64,000 bases of DNA from Oncomelania hupensis (GCA_036898135.1 CM072512.1:16347597-16411596); one strand, 5' to 3'. Positions 35,001-39,616 are shown, counted from the stretch's first letter. The notes: a model not told the origin generated them from the letters alone. Numbers and translations: made by a program.

Positions 35001-36582
35001 GTCTATTGGAGACTGATGTAGCCTGGATGATGTTGATGTTAAAAGGGGCTGCTCTCAAATAGATGGTAATGAGTGTACTGGAGACTGATGTTTATACATT
35101 ACAGCCTCAGCTTCCTCTGCATGGGATGTCTTTATTGTAAAGTGACCGGCTGGTGGAGTGCCTTCAGTGTTACCACTAGAGTTGTTTCAGCAGATCTTTT
35201 ATATTGATCAGAGGTGAGGCCTCTTTCAACCAAGTTGTGGTTCTGATTCGTCTCTTTGCAGTCCGCTGGACCCTATGAACAATGACTAACTAATGTTTGT
35301 TGTTTGTTTGTAGGTAAATTAGCGTCCCCTGACACATGGAGCGTATAGGGGACACTATATGACTAACTTCTCTTGCTCTCATAGCTCTGAAAATTCTTTC
35401 TTCACAATCACACAAAAAACTCAGGTCAAAATCTGAAGTTGTATGCCAACACAAATATCAGTTGTTCAGCAGGGATATTATACAATGAGGCTATCTGGAT
35501 TTAAAAAAATAAATAAAAAGATGCGTTTTTAGTTTTTGGAACGGAACATACTTACCTCTAAGTCCTTGAGCTCTTCTGGGAGATCATTGTCCAAAGAGGG
35601 AGAGGTGGACCAAAATATGGAATGTTTTATTTGCATTATTGGTACTTTATAACTATTACATCTGTGATTTAAACAGATATGGTGTTATGGTGGTTTTTTT
35701 GACATTATGCAAAATATTAACTAATTCTACCACTTTGTTTTCAGGAAGCAACTGTGCTGGAGTATGATGCAAGTACTCAGAGTGTAACACTAGACATGCA
35801 GCAGACAGCAGGTATATGTATTTCATTATAGTTGGTTCACTATATGTTTTACTTCAAGGTGTCGATGGTGGTGTGACAGCTTAGTGATTAAGATCCATGC
35901 TCCTGTTGCAATCACTTTGATGAGACTGGTTAGTACTTTGATAGGAATGTAGGATCAGTATGAGATCTGTAAACTGATTCCTCTGAGGTGTAAAACTAAA
36001 GTTTAAATGCTTTTTTTTAATCCAGAAATCAAACAAAAGACGGGGCGGTTTGAGATGGAGAGAGCAGGAAGTGAGCTGGAGAGAACAGTAAGTATACATC
36101 CAAGTATTCTTGCTCACTTTGTATAAATATAAATGTTAGTTGCTGGTGATGCGGTTACATGTGTACACAACTCTTGTTTTTTTGTGTGGATATTTTATCG
36201 TTGTTCAGAAAGGATATAATTTAATTGCTACACTAATTATATTATTTTTACATGATATGTATAGTTTAGTTTTACTGTTTATCTAAGTCAGTAAATAATG
36301 AAACTGACCAATCAAAACTTGGTCGGCACTACATGGACACGTCACGCCTCGTGGCATCAGCTGCAGACGGGCAGAAAACTTGCTGAATTAGAATCCTTCA
36401 TATGTCTCTCCGGTAGCCCCACCAGCTGCTGGACAGAGAGAGTGAGAGTGACCAAAGCTGTGACCATGATTGTGTACAAGATTGAAGAAGTAATTTTTCC
36501 TTTCTTTCTGTTCCAGATGGTGTTGGAGTTGTCATCTATGTTTGAACCAAAGCTTGTGGAATCTTCACCATCACAAGAATGA
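6507..36582 (+). CDS. COIL: Coilin (Cajal body scaffold protein), complete 8-exon gene
   Basis: Coilin is the marker and scaffold protein of nuclear Cajal bodies, where snRNPs mature. Eight exons (6507-6724, 27773-28838, 29264-29530, 29925-30047, 30729-30776, 35745-35811, 36026-36087, 36517-36582) have GT-AG borders and compatible phases, giving 638 residues; human coilin has 576. The N-terminal domain (residues 1-73) keeps the family's closing RDND motif (65-68). A Lys-rich, acidic, low-complexity middle carries likely nuclear-localisation clusters. From about residue 537 come RDYSTLP, GAKIAYK, VLELGEDYTPGMSAYK and FEPKLVES, which follow the order of the human Tudor-like domain. I see no GRG-rich RG box in the middle. 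Intron 1 (21 kb) and intron 5 (5 kb) are filled with transposons. Exon calls come from reading, not transcripts; the exon 3 acceptor could be 29273. Confidence 0.85.
6793..6913 (-). mobile_element. tRNA-derived SINE, 3' part (split by the pogo-like element)
   Basis: The minus strand matches the body of the SINE seen whole at 53338-53773: the phrases around GTCTAGTCTGTGTCGC, GGACTTTAAAGATCCTGACG and GCCGGTAACAAGAAC occur in the same order. The copy stops at 6913 on a TA and resumes at 15135. The two halves are one SINE interrupted by the element at 6914-15134. Confidence 0.8.
7140..7988. other. Interior of the pogo-like element, no intact gene
   Basis: Includes T-rich and G-rich low-complexity stretches (around 7380-7500). 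No conserved reading frame is recognised; any transposase here is decayed beyond reading by eye. Confidence 0.4.
7989..8058. repeat. (CT)35 microsatellite
   Basis: A perfect 70-base dinucleotide run. It produces artefactual Ser-Leu and Arg-Glu reading frames in several phases. A C-run follows near 8133-8147. Confidence 0.97.
8560..8618. repeat. (GA)n microsatellite, imperfect
   Basis: An interrupted GA run within the relic pogo-like element. The reading frames through it are not real. Confidence 0.9.
8961..9587 (-). repeat. 3' LTR of Gmr1-like copy 1
   Basis: 627 bp, with 6-bp inverted ends TGTTAC/GTAACA. It is the downstream LTR because the element reads leftwards. Confidence 0.92.
9588..9600 (-). 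promoter_or_regulatory. Polypurine tract of Gmr1-like copy 1
   Basis: On the minus strand GAGTGGGGGGTTA abuts the 3' LTR, the expected place for plus-strand DNA priming. The same tract sits at 48574-48586 in copy 2. Confidence 0.8.
9908..13411 (-). CDS. Gag-Pol polyprotein of Gmr1-like copy 1 (RT core and RNase H missing)
   Basis: One open frame of 1167 residues. In order: a charged coiled coil (about 20-95), a Gag domain (105-275), a CX2CX4HX4C zinc knuckle (C319, C322, H327, C332), an aspartic protease with DSG (436-438), an integrase zinc finger (H663, H670, C700, C703), the integrase core with D733, D793 and E829 (D-35-E spacing), and a C-terminal integrase region. Only then come RT remnants (about 1085-1130). 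The whole RT palm is gone: the frame jumps across a seven-base GTGGACT site at 10166-10172. No RNase H follows. Protease and integrase could still be made, but the copy cannot reverse-transcribe itself. The ATG at 13411 matches the start used in copy 2. Confidence 0.88.
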   Translation of the reverse strand: MADFWQKGVELNLKGKQLTEYVKSQERIRERELEEKRLEKEIELEQKRLEVEEQRRREERELEEQRRREEREDERRREEREADRQFQLELARIQQQQHAPQVISDNTAPKLPAFVDGKDQIDSYLARFERFAESSNWQPQDWAIRLSALLTGQALEVYTRLSNDDAKNYDVLKEALLQCYNFTEKGYRKRFRECRPKSDETPKQFVERLSSYLHKWVELSGERKSYDSLHDLIVKEQFLNACHKDLATHLEEQKLQTLKDVTEAAERYLIAHGKTLGPPSATKHFQKTGNHGNQIQGSQTSQRQTDSTPPPREGHSRGCFTCNATDHRAANCPQNKCSGQRSSTDNAAAGNRQRRFSNQRQTSRSDHQVCGGSVILPSETKRTATPADVQECMTDGQLLLANGKSIPVVASAAVTVQNMPVSKGHVGNHEVTVLRDSGCSGVIVREDLIAKEQFTGDSKWTLMADSKCLKAPVAKIHVNTPFYIGEVEAVCLKKPLYDLMIGNIDGARRPDDPDPEWSPASTQHVEVVEEDPLPFPDGDLTELLRDNVVTPAQPCRPEIVGAVTTRAQAKRDKTSTPLKVADNSKAAIVDRDKLIQLQEADSTLNKYRNRQDHVTKGSGTVYFEVKAKILYRIFQHPRVNGGKPLRQVLVPLPLRRQVMEVAHDSIMGGHLGIKKTSDRIQAVFYWPGLHADVSRFYRSCDICQKTIPRGRVPKVPMQRMPLIDRPFKRVALDLIGEIRPPSEEGHRWVLTLVDYATRYPEAVPLKKIDTETVAEALVDMFSRLGVPEEILTDLGTQFVSDCMKEVNRLLSIRHLTTTPYHPMCNGLVEKFNATLKSTLKKLCSEQPRQWHRYINALLFAYREVPQESTGFSPFELLYGRTIRGPMHILKELWTKEVDTPEVKNSYQYVFELREKLEQTLEIARENLKKSQDCGKHYYDRRAVSRKFKPGNKVLVLLPTDHNKLLMQWKGPYEVETVVGINDYKVKVGQHSKIYHANLLKLYVERPSETVHAATAAVTDDSFDSEELLELGDFHSKEGIDDVKLGPSLTEGQKLELKDLMGEFPHNFSDVPGSTTLVEHEVHTQTWKEHLQTLRELFHRLAEANLTVRPSECILGADNVDCVGHPTEEKDNGGCTDSRKTHVIVVFDPGPMTTATDEGDVSLRMKDH
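13925..13941 (-). promoter_or_regulatory. Putative primer binding site, Gmr1-like copy 1
   Basis: On the minus strand TGGGGGTCAAGCCGCGA begins three bases inside the 5' LTR. TGG is the complement of a tRNA CCA end. I could not name the matching tRNA. Copy 2 has the same site at 43449. Confidence 0.65.
13945..14571 (-). repeat. 5' LTR of Gmr1-like copy 1
   Basis: 627 bp, apparently identical to 8961-9587, TG...CA ends with inverted TGTTAC/GTAACA. Confidence 0.92.
14690..14855 (-). pseudogene. CENP-B-type helix-turn-helix of a pogo/Tigger transposase, broken
   Basis: Minus-strand translation gives KIDLIHTLEGEKMKKK in one frame and IAEQFRISASTITVIMKESE in the next, split by a frameshift inside an A-run. 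This is the usual N-terminal DNA-binding helix-turn-helix of pogo-clade transposases (a 'KIxxIxxLExGxKxxxIAxxFxIxxSTIxxI' pattern). Its place near the right inverted repeat fits the 5' end of a minus-strand transposase gene. The rest of the protein is not readable. Confidence 0.75.
15135..15271 (-). mobile_element. tRNA-derived SINE, 5' (tRNA-like) part
   Basis: On the minus strand this contains the tRNA-like head: CTAATGGTAGAGC (A box) and GGGTTCGAGCCC (B box), then GACACTTTACTCC and CCTTCGGATGAGAGTA. It continues the fragment at 6793-6913 once the transposon between them is removed. Confidence 0.82.
15272..15566. other. Intron sequence between SINE and gypsy array
   Basis: No gene seen. 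It ends in ATTATTATTAA directly before the LTR; the last four bases TTAA form the left target duplication. Confidence 0.5.
15567..16796 (+). repeat. LTR 1 of the gypsy array
   Basis: 1230 bp, TGTAGCCGTG...CCACCACA. It matches LTR 3 in a T-run length (near 16310) where LTR 2 is one base shorter. Confidence 0.92.
16813..17578 (+). repeat. Internal 3'-end segment, extra copy
   Basis: This 766-bp block is repeated at 24947-25712, where it forms the end of the internal region before LTR 3. Here it joins directly to GGCGCTGCGA, the start of the internal region, showing that gag-pol of a first unit was lost between them. Confidence 0.9.
17579..18807 (+). repeat. LTR 2 (5' LTR of the complete unit)
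   Basis: 1229 bp. One T shorter than LTRs 1 and 3 near 18322, otherwise the same as far as I can see. It contains AATAAAACGATTC near 18671, a candidate polyadenylation signal. Confidence 0.92.
18813..18829 (+). promoter_or_regulatory. Primer binding site, likely tRNA-Ser
   Basis: TGGCGCTGCGAGCAGGA lies five bases after the LTR. Its complement ends TCCTGCTCGCAGCG+CCA, which closely fits the 3' end of a eukaryotic tRNA-Ser as I recall it. The tRNA identity is inference. Confidence 0.65.
18840..19838 (+). CDS. Gag of the Ty3/gypsy element
   Basis: 332 residues, complete. The N-terminus is basic, followed by a retrotransposon Gag domain (about 70-235, with MEWLLQSLRG and LLSRFHSRQQGAGETV), a Gln-rich coiled region (about 245-285) and a CX2CX4HX4C zinc knuckle (C296, C299, H304, C309). 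Gag assembles the particle and the knuckle binds RNA. The stop at 19836 is preceded by a frameshift site that links it to pol. The start codon is the first ATG after the primer site. Confidence 0.9.
   Translation: MTNPRKASKKAKQLRNRPVESEGEETAIIQEGGAHRGDTTPHRLSSHERTSEGAQGDMSSTHAPSSNMQKLWMMPPPKLPTFTGDGDDVEDFTQEARRILGHCQLDGGTAMEWLLQSLRGCARQEIIQRADVKTAEEALGVLEETFADQRGVTSLLSRFHSRQQGAGETVLQYGHHLQQLAQRSNARKDGSIPDEMLRDKFVEGLQSQALRRELRRIIRGDDVSYLQARAEAQRWLKEEDRDGDSVTTQQQTATPVPDPQGMAALQSQIAELKEQLQRLKQRPQSAPQRDTRSTICWFCGRRGHLQRSCPQRQPHVQPPRGQQAPRGQQGNC
19733..23770 (+). CDS. Pol of the Ty3/gypsy element (protease-RT-RNase H-integrase)
   Basis: An intact open frame, -1 relative to gag; translation really enters at about 19829 by frameshifting. 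Domains in standard Ty3/gypsy order, numbered from 19733: aspartic protease LLDTGSEV (D73), reverse transcriptase with YLDD (509-512), RNase H (ETDASHDG, D668), integrase zinc finger (HNKMGHQGF then CNTC) and integrase core D988, D1047, E1083 with 35-residue spacing. A C-terminal domain rich in basic and aromatic residues ends before a Pro-rich tail. All catalytic residues I can check are present, so the element may be functional. Clade was not assigned; a tRNA-Ser-type primer site would be compatible with the Mag group. Confidence 0.92.
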   Translation: MRPKGPPPEELSSKTTPRPTTKRSASTTRAAGKLLAPVVQTQATGGKGSERLIGECPTTTARLNGRAVQALLDTGSEVTTVTETWVTENLGDISLQSSHLKLRAVNGAEVPYSGILVAELQLDGTTCSSVPILVVREPTEPVMRERKKRLPLLVGMNVLGEWMTARPTGLPQGLFASIQEVRHDNTFVQGIAKTATQTVVPPFAMATVRVTSTQRPTRQLLASPLTQPLPGGLLIVPTLVNGDVSRRYVRVANLSEVDVILPARTPLASLQAVDDVQGKDEVAFTATVNELVVTIGAPAGQIPKNTISCPTFDGTTRQRELLQQVLDKNREAFVQNELDLGYTDIVQHQLRTRDEVPVAQPYRRIPPHQLKEIQDHIKGLLEKNIIVESHSPYAAPIVVVRKKDGSVRLCVDYRRLNAKTVGDAYPLPRIQESFDALVGAQYFSTLDLASGYHQIAMDPRDQHKTAFVTPMGLYEYTRMPMGLISAPATFQRLMQTTMSDFIFSFLLVYLDDLLVYSKTFDEHLQHLDRLLQRIVNTGLKLRVEKCQFFRREVTYLGHTISADGVSCEAGKVEVVQQWPIPRTTTELRSFLGFASYYRRFIKGFARIAGPLHDIAAEGTKLRRKKTADITHLWTSKHQEAFSAMKTALTTAPVLAYADFTQPFLLETDASHDGLSAILSQEQDGQRRVLAYASRRLRPTEKNQAAYSSMKLEFLAMKWAITEKFRDYLIGATFTILTDNNPLVHFRTAKLGAIEQRWASQLSQFNFEVKYRPGVTNPADALSRLPLHATSTPVPAEVAHACEVSATCQQQHVQSNDLQRLPELNHLASGDTADPDFIIPQRSPENLRQKQLEDPGIQPVLAAWPNKPPPGDSRPLRLLLKQHPRLTCKDGVLYRQVTDPIQGRWDQLVLPSSLRPDVLAAIHNKMGHQGFERTMTLLRPRVYWPDMHSDVKQYVANCNTCIISRRPVPLKTTSTPVLASRPLQILAIDFTRLEPATDGRENVLILTDVFSKFTQAVPTRNQEAQTVAKVLVSDWFQKYGVPERIHSDQGRDFESKLVKELCASYGISKSHTTPYHPEGNGQCERFNRTLHDLLRTLPADQKRRWPQHIAEVVQAYNNTPHASTGFSPHFLLFGQEPRLPVDDLLGRQEPAATGAVDWVQQHRQRLLDAHRRAYQQLVRAAETRTKLTDQRAADHPLAVGDYVYTRNRVMGRNKIQDFWRPELHRVTARRDPRLHVYTIQPVAGGPERVVNRRDLQPVGKHFDLLIPPPDPLETMLSSESDEGEPETWMGSFPDSLPPTMVTINHNGPASAWEPAPLVQAPPAQMAAPGRTPIDPRRSARLAQRTN
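19826..19868 (+). promoter_or_regulatory. -1 ribosomal frameshift signal (GGGAAAC plus hairpin)
   Basis: The heptamer GGGAAAC (19826-19832) lies in the gag frame as G GGA AAC. After a 6-base spacer that contains the gag stop codon comes a perfect 9-bp stem: CCCCCGTTG (19839-19847) pairs with CAACGGGGG (19860-19868) around a 12-base loop. Slipping back one base puts ribosomes in the pol frame. Heptamer type, spacing and stem are canonical for -1 frameshifting. Confidence 0.88.
23771..25712 (+). other. Non-coding 3' internal region of the gypsy element
   Basis: About 1.9 kb between pol and LTR 3. A GC-richer island (about 24190-24700) contains several short frames on both strands, the longest a minus-strand frame at 24085-24567, none resembling a known family. 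The region ends in a purine-rich stretch (GAAAGAGTCGGGGTGAAA, 25695-25712) that is a plausible polypurine tract. Confidence 0.6.
25713..26942 (+). repeat. LTR 3 (3' LTR) of the gypsy array
   Basis: 1230 bp, same as LTR 1 at the diagnostic T-run; followed by TTAA. Confidence 0.92.
26943..27772 (+). other. End of coilin intron 1
   Basis: AT-rich intron with no recognised element. The acceptor TTTTGTCCACAG ends at 27772. Confidence 0.6.
27773..28838 (+). CDS. COIL: Coilin exon 2: disordered, Lys-rich central region
   Basis: The first base completes codon 73. Residues 74-428 are low-complexity, with basic clusters KKNKKKHHKH, KKKKIKKNKKH and KKKRKRSRKNK (likely nuclear or nucleolar signals) alternating with acidic, Ser-rich blocks such as SDDEET and VELTESGIEEEKAEDMDAED. 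It ends GGEHQ before donor CAG|GTAAAT at 28839. Central regions of coilin evolve fast, so assignment here rests on the phase-matched join to exons 1 and 3-8. No Arg-Gly repeat box is seen. Confidence 0.8.
28839..29263 (+). other. Coilin intron 2
   Basis: AT-rich intron, no embedded element recognised. Confidence 0.6.
29264..29530 (+). CDS. COIL: Coilin exon 3
   Basis: Codes residues 429-517: PNLVEYLKLSPQERGATVPP, then AIRLPNGAMMYSRISEAVA and a Ser/Lys-rich end TRGSSTSK. The acceptor could be TTAG at 29263 or TTCTTCAG at 29272; both keep the frame and differ by three codons. The donor is AAA|GTGAGA. I do not recognise a domain here. Confidence 0.75.
29531..29924 (+). other. Coilin intron 3
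   Basis: No gene or repeat recognised; T-rich tract before the acceptor TTTTTTTAATGCAG. Confidence 0.6.
29925..30047 (+). CDS. COIL: Coilin exon 4: start of the Tudor-like domain
   Basis: Codes residues 518-558 and includes SRDYSTLPDLTGVPSVGAK and IAYK. This lines up with the human coilin stretch that begins DYS-x-LP and ends GEKIAFK, the first strand of the atypical Tudor domain. Phase 0 at both ends. Confidence 0.88.
30048..30728 (+). other. Coilin intron 4
   Basis: AT-rich intron with no recognised element; acceptor GATTACAG. Confidence 0.6.
30729..30776 (+). CDS. COIL: Coilin exon 5 (48-bp microexon-like)
   Basis: Sixteen codons, VLELGEDYTPGMSAYK, matching the human LLEL-x-x-x-YSPDVSDYK segment in both content and position. 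Donor AAG|GTGAAT. Phase 0 at both ends. Confidence 0.87.
30978..31648 (+). mobile_element. RTE-like LINE, 3' half of ORF2, 5'-truncated
   Basis: The open frame 31021-31635 (204 codons) gives the C-terminal part of the polymerase: SFKYLGAIVSDNGSRQEVLS, LRSLVISIFLYACEAWTLTA, RRIQSMEMRCYRRLLGISYT, RWYGHITR and GRRRGRPKKRWEDNIREW. It ends in GGATAGGATAGGATAGG at 31630-31647. It lies in coilin intron 5. The frame is clean to the end, so this copy is fairly young. Confidence 0.88.
31885..32195 (+). repeat. Z repeat copy 2, left part
   Basis: Begins ATTGGGGTTCCGGGGG, has TATAAATAGTAT nearby, and follows Z copy 3 closely until GTTTTGTTAATATTTTATA, where the LINE at 32197-35090 interrupts it. Confidence 0.8.
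32197..35090 (-). mobile_element. RTE-like LINE, endonuclease and RT, decayed, inserted in Z
   Basis: The longest copy in the window. From right to left on the minus strand: endonuclease remnants (IVIVQGDWNAKVG, about 34860-34930), linker, reverse transcriptase (MFIDFKKAFDKIWHAALW, MRQGCLLSPTLFNIFLER, a catalytic motif altered to FAED), C-terminal GRRRGRQKKRWENNIRKW, and a CCTATCCTATCC tail at 32197-32215. The frame has several breaks, and an unrelated stretch of about 150 bases sits near 34390-34540. The longest clean frame is 32307-33341 (344 codons). It lacks its 5' end. Confidence 0.85.
35100..35283 (+). repeat. Z repeat copy 2, right part
   Basis: Resumes with ACAGCCTCAGC-x-TCC...TGGGATGTCTTTATTG and TTTCAGCAGATCTTTTATA, the second half of the Z repeat, just after the 5' end of the LINE. 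Together with 31885-32195 it is one Z copy split by the LINE. Confidence 0.78.
35284..35744 (+). other. End of coilin intron 5
   Basis: No element recognised; acceptor TTTGTTTTCAG ends at 35744. Confidence 0.55.
35745..35811 (+). CDS. COIL: Coilin exon 6
   Basis: Codes EATVLEYDASTQSVTLDMQQ plus TA and the first base of the next codon. It corresponds to the human stretch EGRILSHNPETQQVDIEIL, a pair of Tudor strands. Donor CAG|GTATAT leaves phase 1, matched by exon 7. Confidence 0.86.
36026..36087 (+). CDS. COIL: Coilin exon 7
   Basis: Residues 597-617, EIKQKTGRFEMERAGSELER and T. It matches human REPGKFDL and the following loop, but is shorter than human before the last helix. Acceptor TAATCCAG, donor ACA|GTAAGT. 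Confidence 0.78.
36517..36582 (+). CDS. COIL: Coilin exon 8, C-terminus
   Basis: Residues 618-638, MVLELSSMFEPKLVESSPSQ then E and stop TGA. FEPKLVES lines up with human IDPRLIIES near the C-terminus. The acceptor is TTTCTGTTCCAG. About ten residues of the vertebrate domain before this helix are not accounted for; a small exon in 36088-36516 cannot be ruled out. Confidence 0.8.
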   Translation: MVLELSSMFEPKLVESSPSQE

Positions 36583-36703
36583 AAACATTAAGTGCGATAC
36601 CAGACATTTATAATGCTTTGTACTTTTTTTGTATACATCAGTCAATCTCATAAATCTTGAACTATCATCATTATCACATTGTGGATTACATTTTCATGAT
36701 TTT
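36583..36703 (+). other. Coilin 3' UTR, extent unknown
   Basis: No perfect AATAAA is seen close to the stop, so the cleavage site is not fixed. Confidence 0.4.
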
Positions 36704-37388
36704 TGACTCACATGCAAAGCATATGTGAGTCTATGTACTCACCCCAAAATTCCTGATTTTTGCAAATGAGATGAATCCTAAATAGTTCAAAATTATATTG
36801 AAGAAAATTGTCAGACCATCTATCTGTCTGCCATCCGCCCTCCACCGTCTGTCTGTGCACAAACTTTACAAGTGGCTAAATACTCAGAGCCCATTTCAAC
36901 TATTACAACCAAACTTGCTAAGATGGTGTATACCCACGAGGCCTTGAAAACGATCAGTGAATGAATGACTTCACTTCAAGGTCAGGTCACAAAATGTTTT
37001 TTCTAGGTTATTAATATTGAACTTATGATTCTTTAATGCATGATAGATATCAATTAGATATATATACTTTGCAAATTTGGCCAACCTCATTCCAGGTCAA
37101 GGTCACTGGAGCTGTCCAAAGTCAGTTTATATAGATGCTTTGAAGTGACCTTGACCCTAAACTTTGAGAGATATAAAGTCCAAACTTGTTGTATTTAGAG
37201 ATGGTACATTGCTCTTTCATTTATGTTCCGTTTTTTGCGTTGACCTTGAAGGTCAGGGTCATTTTAGGCTATGCAAAAACGTACAAAGTCGGTACTTTGC
37301 ATTTTAATGCCACCATTTCATTTTCTTTTTTTCTGGGCACTCATTTTCATGTTAAATATTGCGAGTTCCATAAGGAGCATGTGAGTCA
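36704..37388. mobile_element. MITE-like element with inverted ends and AAGGTCA motifs
   Basis: TGACTCACATGC (36704-36715) and its exact complement GCATGTGAGTCA (37377-37388) bound 685 bp. The interior carries several AAGGTCA/GGTCAAGG phrases (around 36975, 37095, 37150 and 37245). Pieces of the same repeat recur at about 52200-52285 and 55870-55910. No transposase is present. Target duplication not settled. Confidence 0.6.
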
Positions 37389-37581
37389 TATGGACTTTGC
37401 ACTTCTAGATTTTTTTTTTTAAAAGCATTGGTTCTATGTTTTCATTGCCTTGATTTTTACAAGGTAATGATGCTGTATTTTGAGACAATTAAAAACTATC
37501 ATTTGCAAGGAGTTTGTGAGCGAAGTTTTTTTCTTATTTTTTTTTCTCACAATTATTATTATTGATATTGTTATTAATATT

Positions 37582-39136
37582 CAGAGATGAGAATCTTCCG
37601 CCTTTTAGCGGAATTCCGCTCTTTCAGAAGGTCCCAGGGTCATTTTTGAGATCGGCTTAAATCCGGTGAGAAAATTTTAGTGTATATGACTAGGGTGAGT
37701 TGTTGATTTTCGATCTCGCAGCTTATTCCCACTCGTTATTCCCATGCGGATTGTTGCCATTTGGTTCGCTCTCACTTTTTTTTCGTCGATCCACCAAGCT
37801 GCCGTAAAAAGCCGAGATAACCCGATTTCTCTTTCTTCCGTGTGTCCTGGTAAACGTGCAGTTTAGCCCGTCCGGTTTTCTGCGCATAAGATTCCGGCTG
37901 TTCCCAGACACTCCCGCTGACAGTGACGTCACTCAAATAGGCGCTTGAAGCCCTTTCTCATGCGCTGAGTTGTAGTGCGAACGATGGAACAGCCAAAACA
38001 TCACGTGGTAGATCAGCCATTGTCTAGAACAAAGCGCGACTTGTAAAATGCTTCGAAAACTAAAGAAAAGGCTCTTGCTACCCACATCTACAGTGATGTA
38101 AAAAACAAGTGGAACTTTTTTAAGTGGTTAGAAGAAAAGTTGAACACAACAGTCTTAATTCGTTTGAAGGACAAAAAGATCGACAGAAATGTGGCGTTGA
38201 ATGCAGAGGCAGAGAAACAAGCCAGACTGGCTCATAAGAAAGCTCTGACTGCCTGACTTCAGGTGTTGGTGAGGAAGAGAAGTGAGATTAGAAGTCAAAA
38301 GCCACCAGCCAAGAAAGCAAGAACTGGATAGTTGCCTGGCTTCAGTTATAAAATACATGCGTACATAGTTCATTCAATAATTGTGTGTGTGCAGACTGTA
38401 TAGCATGTTGGTACCTGCCAGTTTTAACAATTCTTTAAAAAAAACATAAGAATGTTGTATACACAAAGAACTGTAATCCTAGTGCATGACGTAATTGTAA
38501 ACTTCAGCCTGACTTCAGTGCCTGACTACGACTTCAAGGCTGAAGTTGTTCATAATGTATGATTATAGCATCAGAACTGTTTTAGGAACTACTGCCTGAA
38601 ACCATCCGTATTTCTGCTTTCCTTGTTGTGGTTTTTCCAAGACATTATCTTGAAATTGTAAACCTTGTTTGAACAGTCAATCGAGGTATTTATGATTTTA
38701 TTGTTTGGTGTGACCGTAAGAGTGTCAGTGAGGCTTCATACTGATTCTATGTATAAATGTACAACTCTGTTTTGGACAGTAATTATGTGCATTGGTAAAG
38801 CCTTGTCTTGTCATTGGTATTTAAACCATTCTTGTCTGCAGTCAAAAGGAATGTTTGTTTAATACAAGGCTTAACTGATGTTTGAAATAAATTCATTAGG
38901 CCTATGTGTTGAACTGTGGAGAGCTAACAACAGCATTTTAGTACCACAAAAACAACTGATCTGACCCCATAAAATAAGGCTCAGAATGCATAGATTTTAA
39001 CCATCTTTTCAAAAAATTTCCGGGGAACATGCCCCCGGACCCCCCTAACATCGCGTACCTGCGCACTCGTGGCTTCGCCACTCGACAGACTTTGGAAATT
39101 TTCCTCCTTTTTGTCATTTTAGGATTCTCATCTCTG
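37582..39136. mobile_element. DNA transposon with 14-bp TIRs and a 6-bp duplication, unclassified
   Basis: CAGAGATGAGAATC (37582-37595) and the exact complement GATTCTCATCTCTG (39123-39136) bound 1555 bp, flanked by AATATT on both sides (37576-37581 and 39137-39142). The interior has a decayed plus-strand frame (about 37984-38330) including YSDVKNKWNFFKWLEEKLNT and a Lys/Arg-rich end, interrupted by stops, that I cannot assign. The 3' subterminal part is rich in G/C runs (about 39018-39050). CAG ends suggest a hAT-like or related cut-and-paste family. Confidence 0.7.
37984..38330 (+). pseudogene. Decayed reading frame inside the DNA transposon
   Basis: In-frame pieces (MEQPKHHVVDQPLSRTKRD, then YSDVKNKWNFFKWLEEKLNT, then NVALNAEAEKQARLAHKKAL) are separated by stop codons. 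The last piece is helical and basic. No domain is recognised; it may be the remnant of a transposon-encoded protein. Confidence 0.4.
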
Positions 39137-39369
39137 AATATTTTAAATTGGACAATAGAAAGTTTGCAGTATTTATTTCTATGAGTATTGATTTTGAAAG
39201 TTTGTGAGTGAATTTAATATGATAAATGATTAATTCAGTTGAAAATAGAATATACATTTTCCAGTCATTTTTAATACCAGAACGGATCTCAACAGTTAGG
39301 ACACTGACCAATGACTTTATTTTATTTTATTTTAAGTGTATGTATAATTTATGTTATTAAAAGGTTCAA

Positions 39370-39605
39370 GCCCACCGCCATAGCTCAATTGGTAGAGCGT
39401 TCGCCTGGCACACCGATGATCCAGGTTCGAATCCCGTGGTGGGCGATATAAATGTGGCCATTTTCACTGTCCATTTTAGCAGTATGATTGCTTTCGTGGT
39501 TCAGTGTTGATTCAGGTCCCTACGCTTCTTTCCCTGGGATGGTTATCCCCGTCTGCCATATCGCCAATGGTGGGTGTAGACGTTAAACCTCAATGTTCAT
39601 TCATC
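39370..39605 (+). mobile_element. tRNA-derived SINE, complete, with 11-bp target duplication
   Basis: The head folds roughly like a tRNA: GCCCACC pairs with GGTGGGC, with an A box TAGCTCAATTGGTAGAGCG and a B box GGTTCGAATCC. The T stem is imperfect and there are extra bases before the D arm, so this is not a working tRNA gene. The tail includes TTTCCCTGGGATGGTTATCC and GTAGACGTTAAACCTCAA. AAAAGGTTCAA flanks both ends (39359-39369 and 39606-39616). Confidence 0.85.
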
Positions 39606-39616
39606 AAAAGGTTCAA

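Noticed and set aside
36298..36516. An extra coilin exon in the open frame upstream of exon 8
   Set aside because: The frame runs through the polypyrimidine tract and acceptor, and its residues do not resemble the Tudor-like domain. A small exon there remains possible but is not supported.
39370..39446. Functional tRNA gene
   Set aside because: The acceptor stem pairs and A and B boxes are good, but the T stem is imperfect, extra bases precede the D arm, and an 11-bp duplication with a SINE body shows that it is a SINE head. The same holds for 51310 and 53338.
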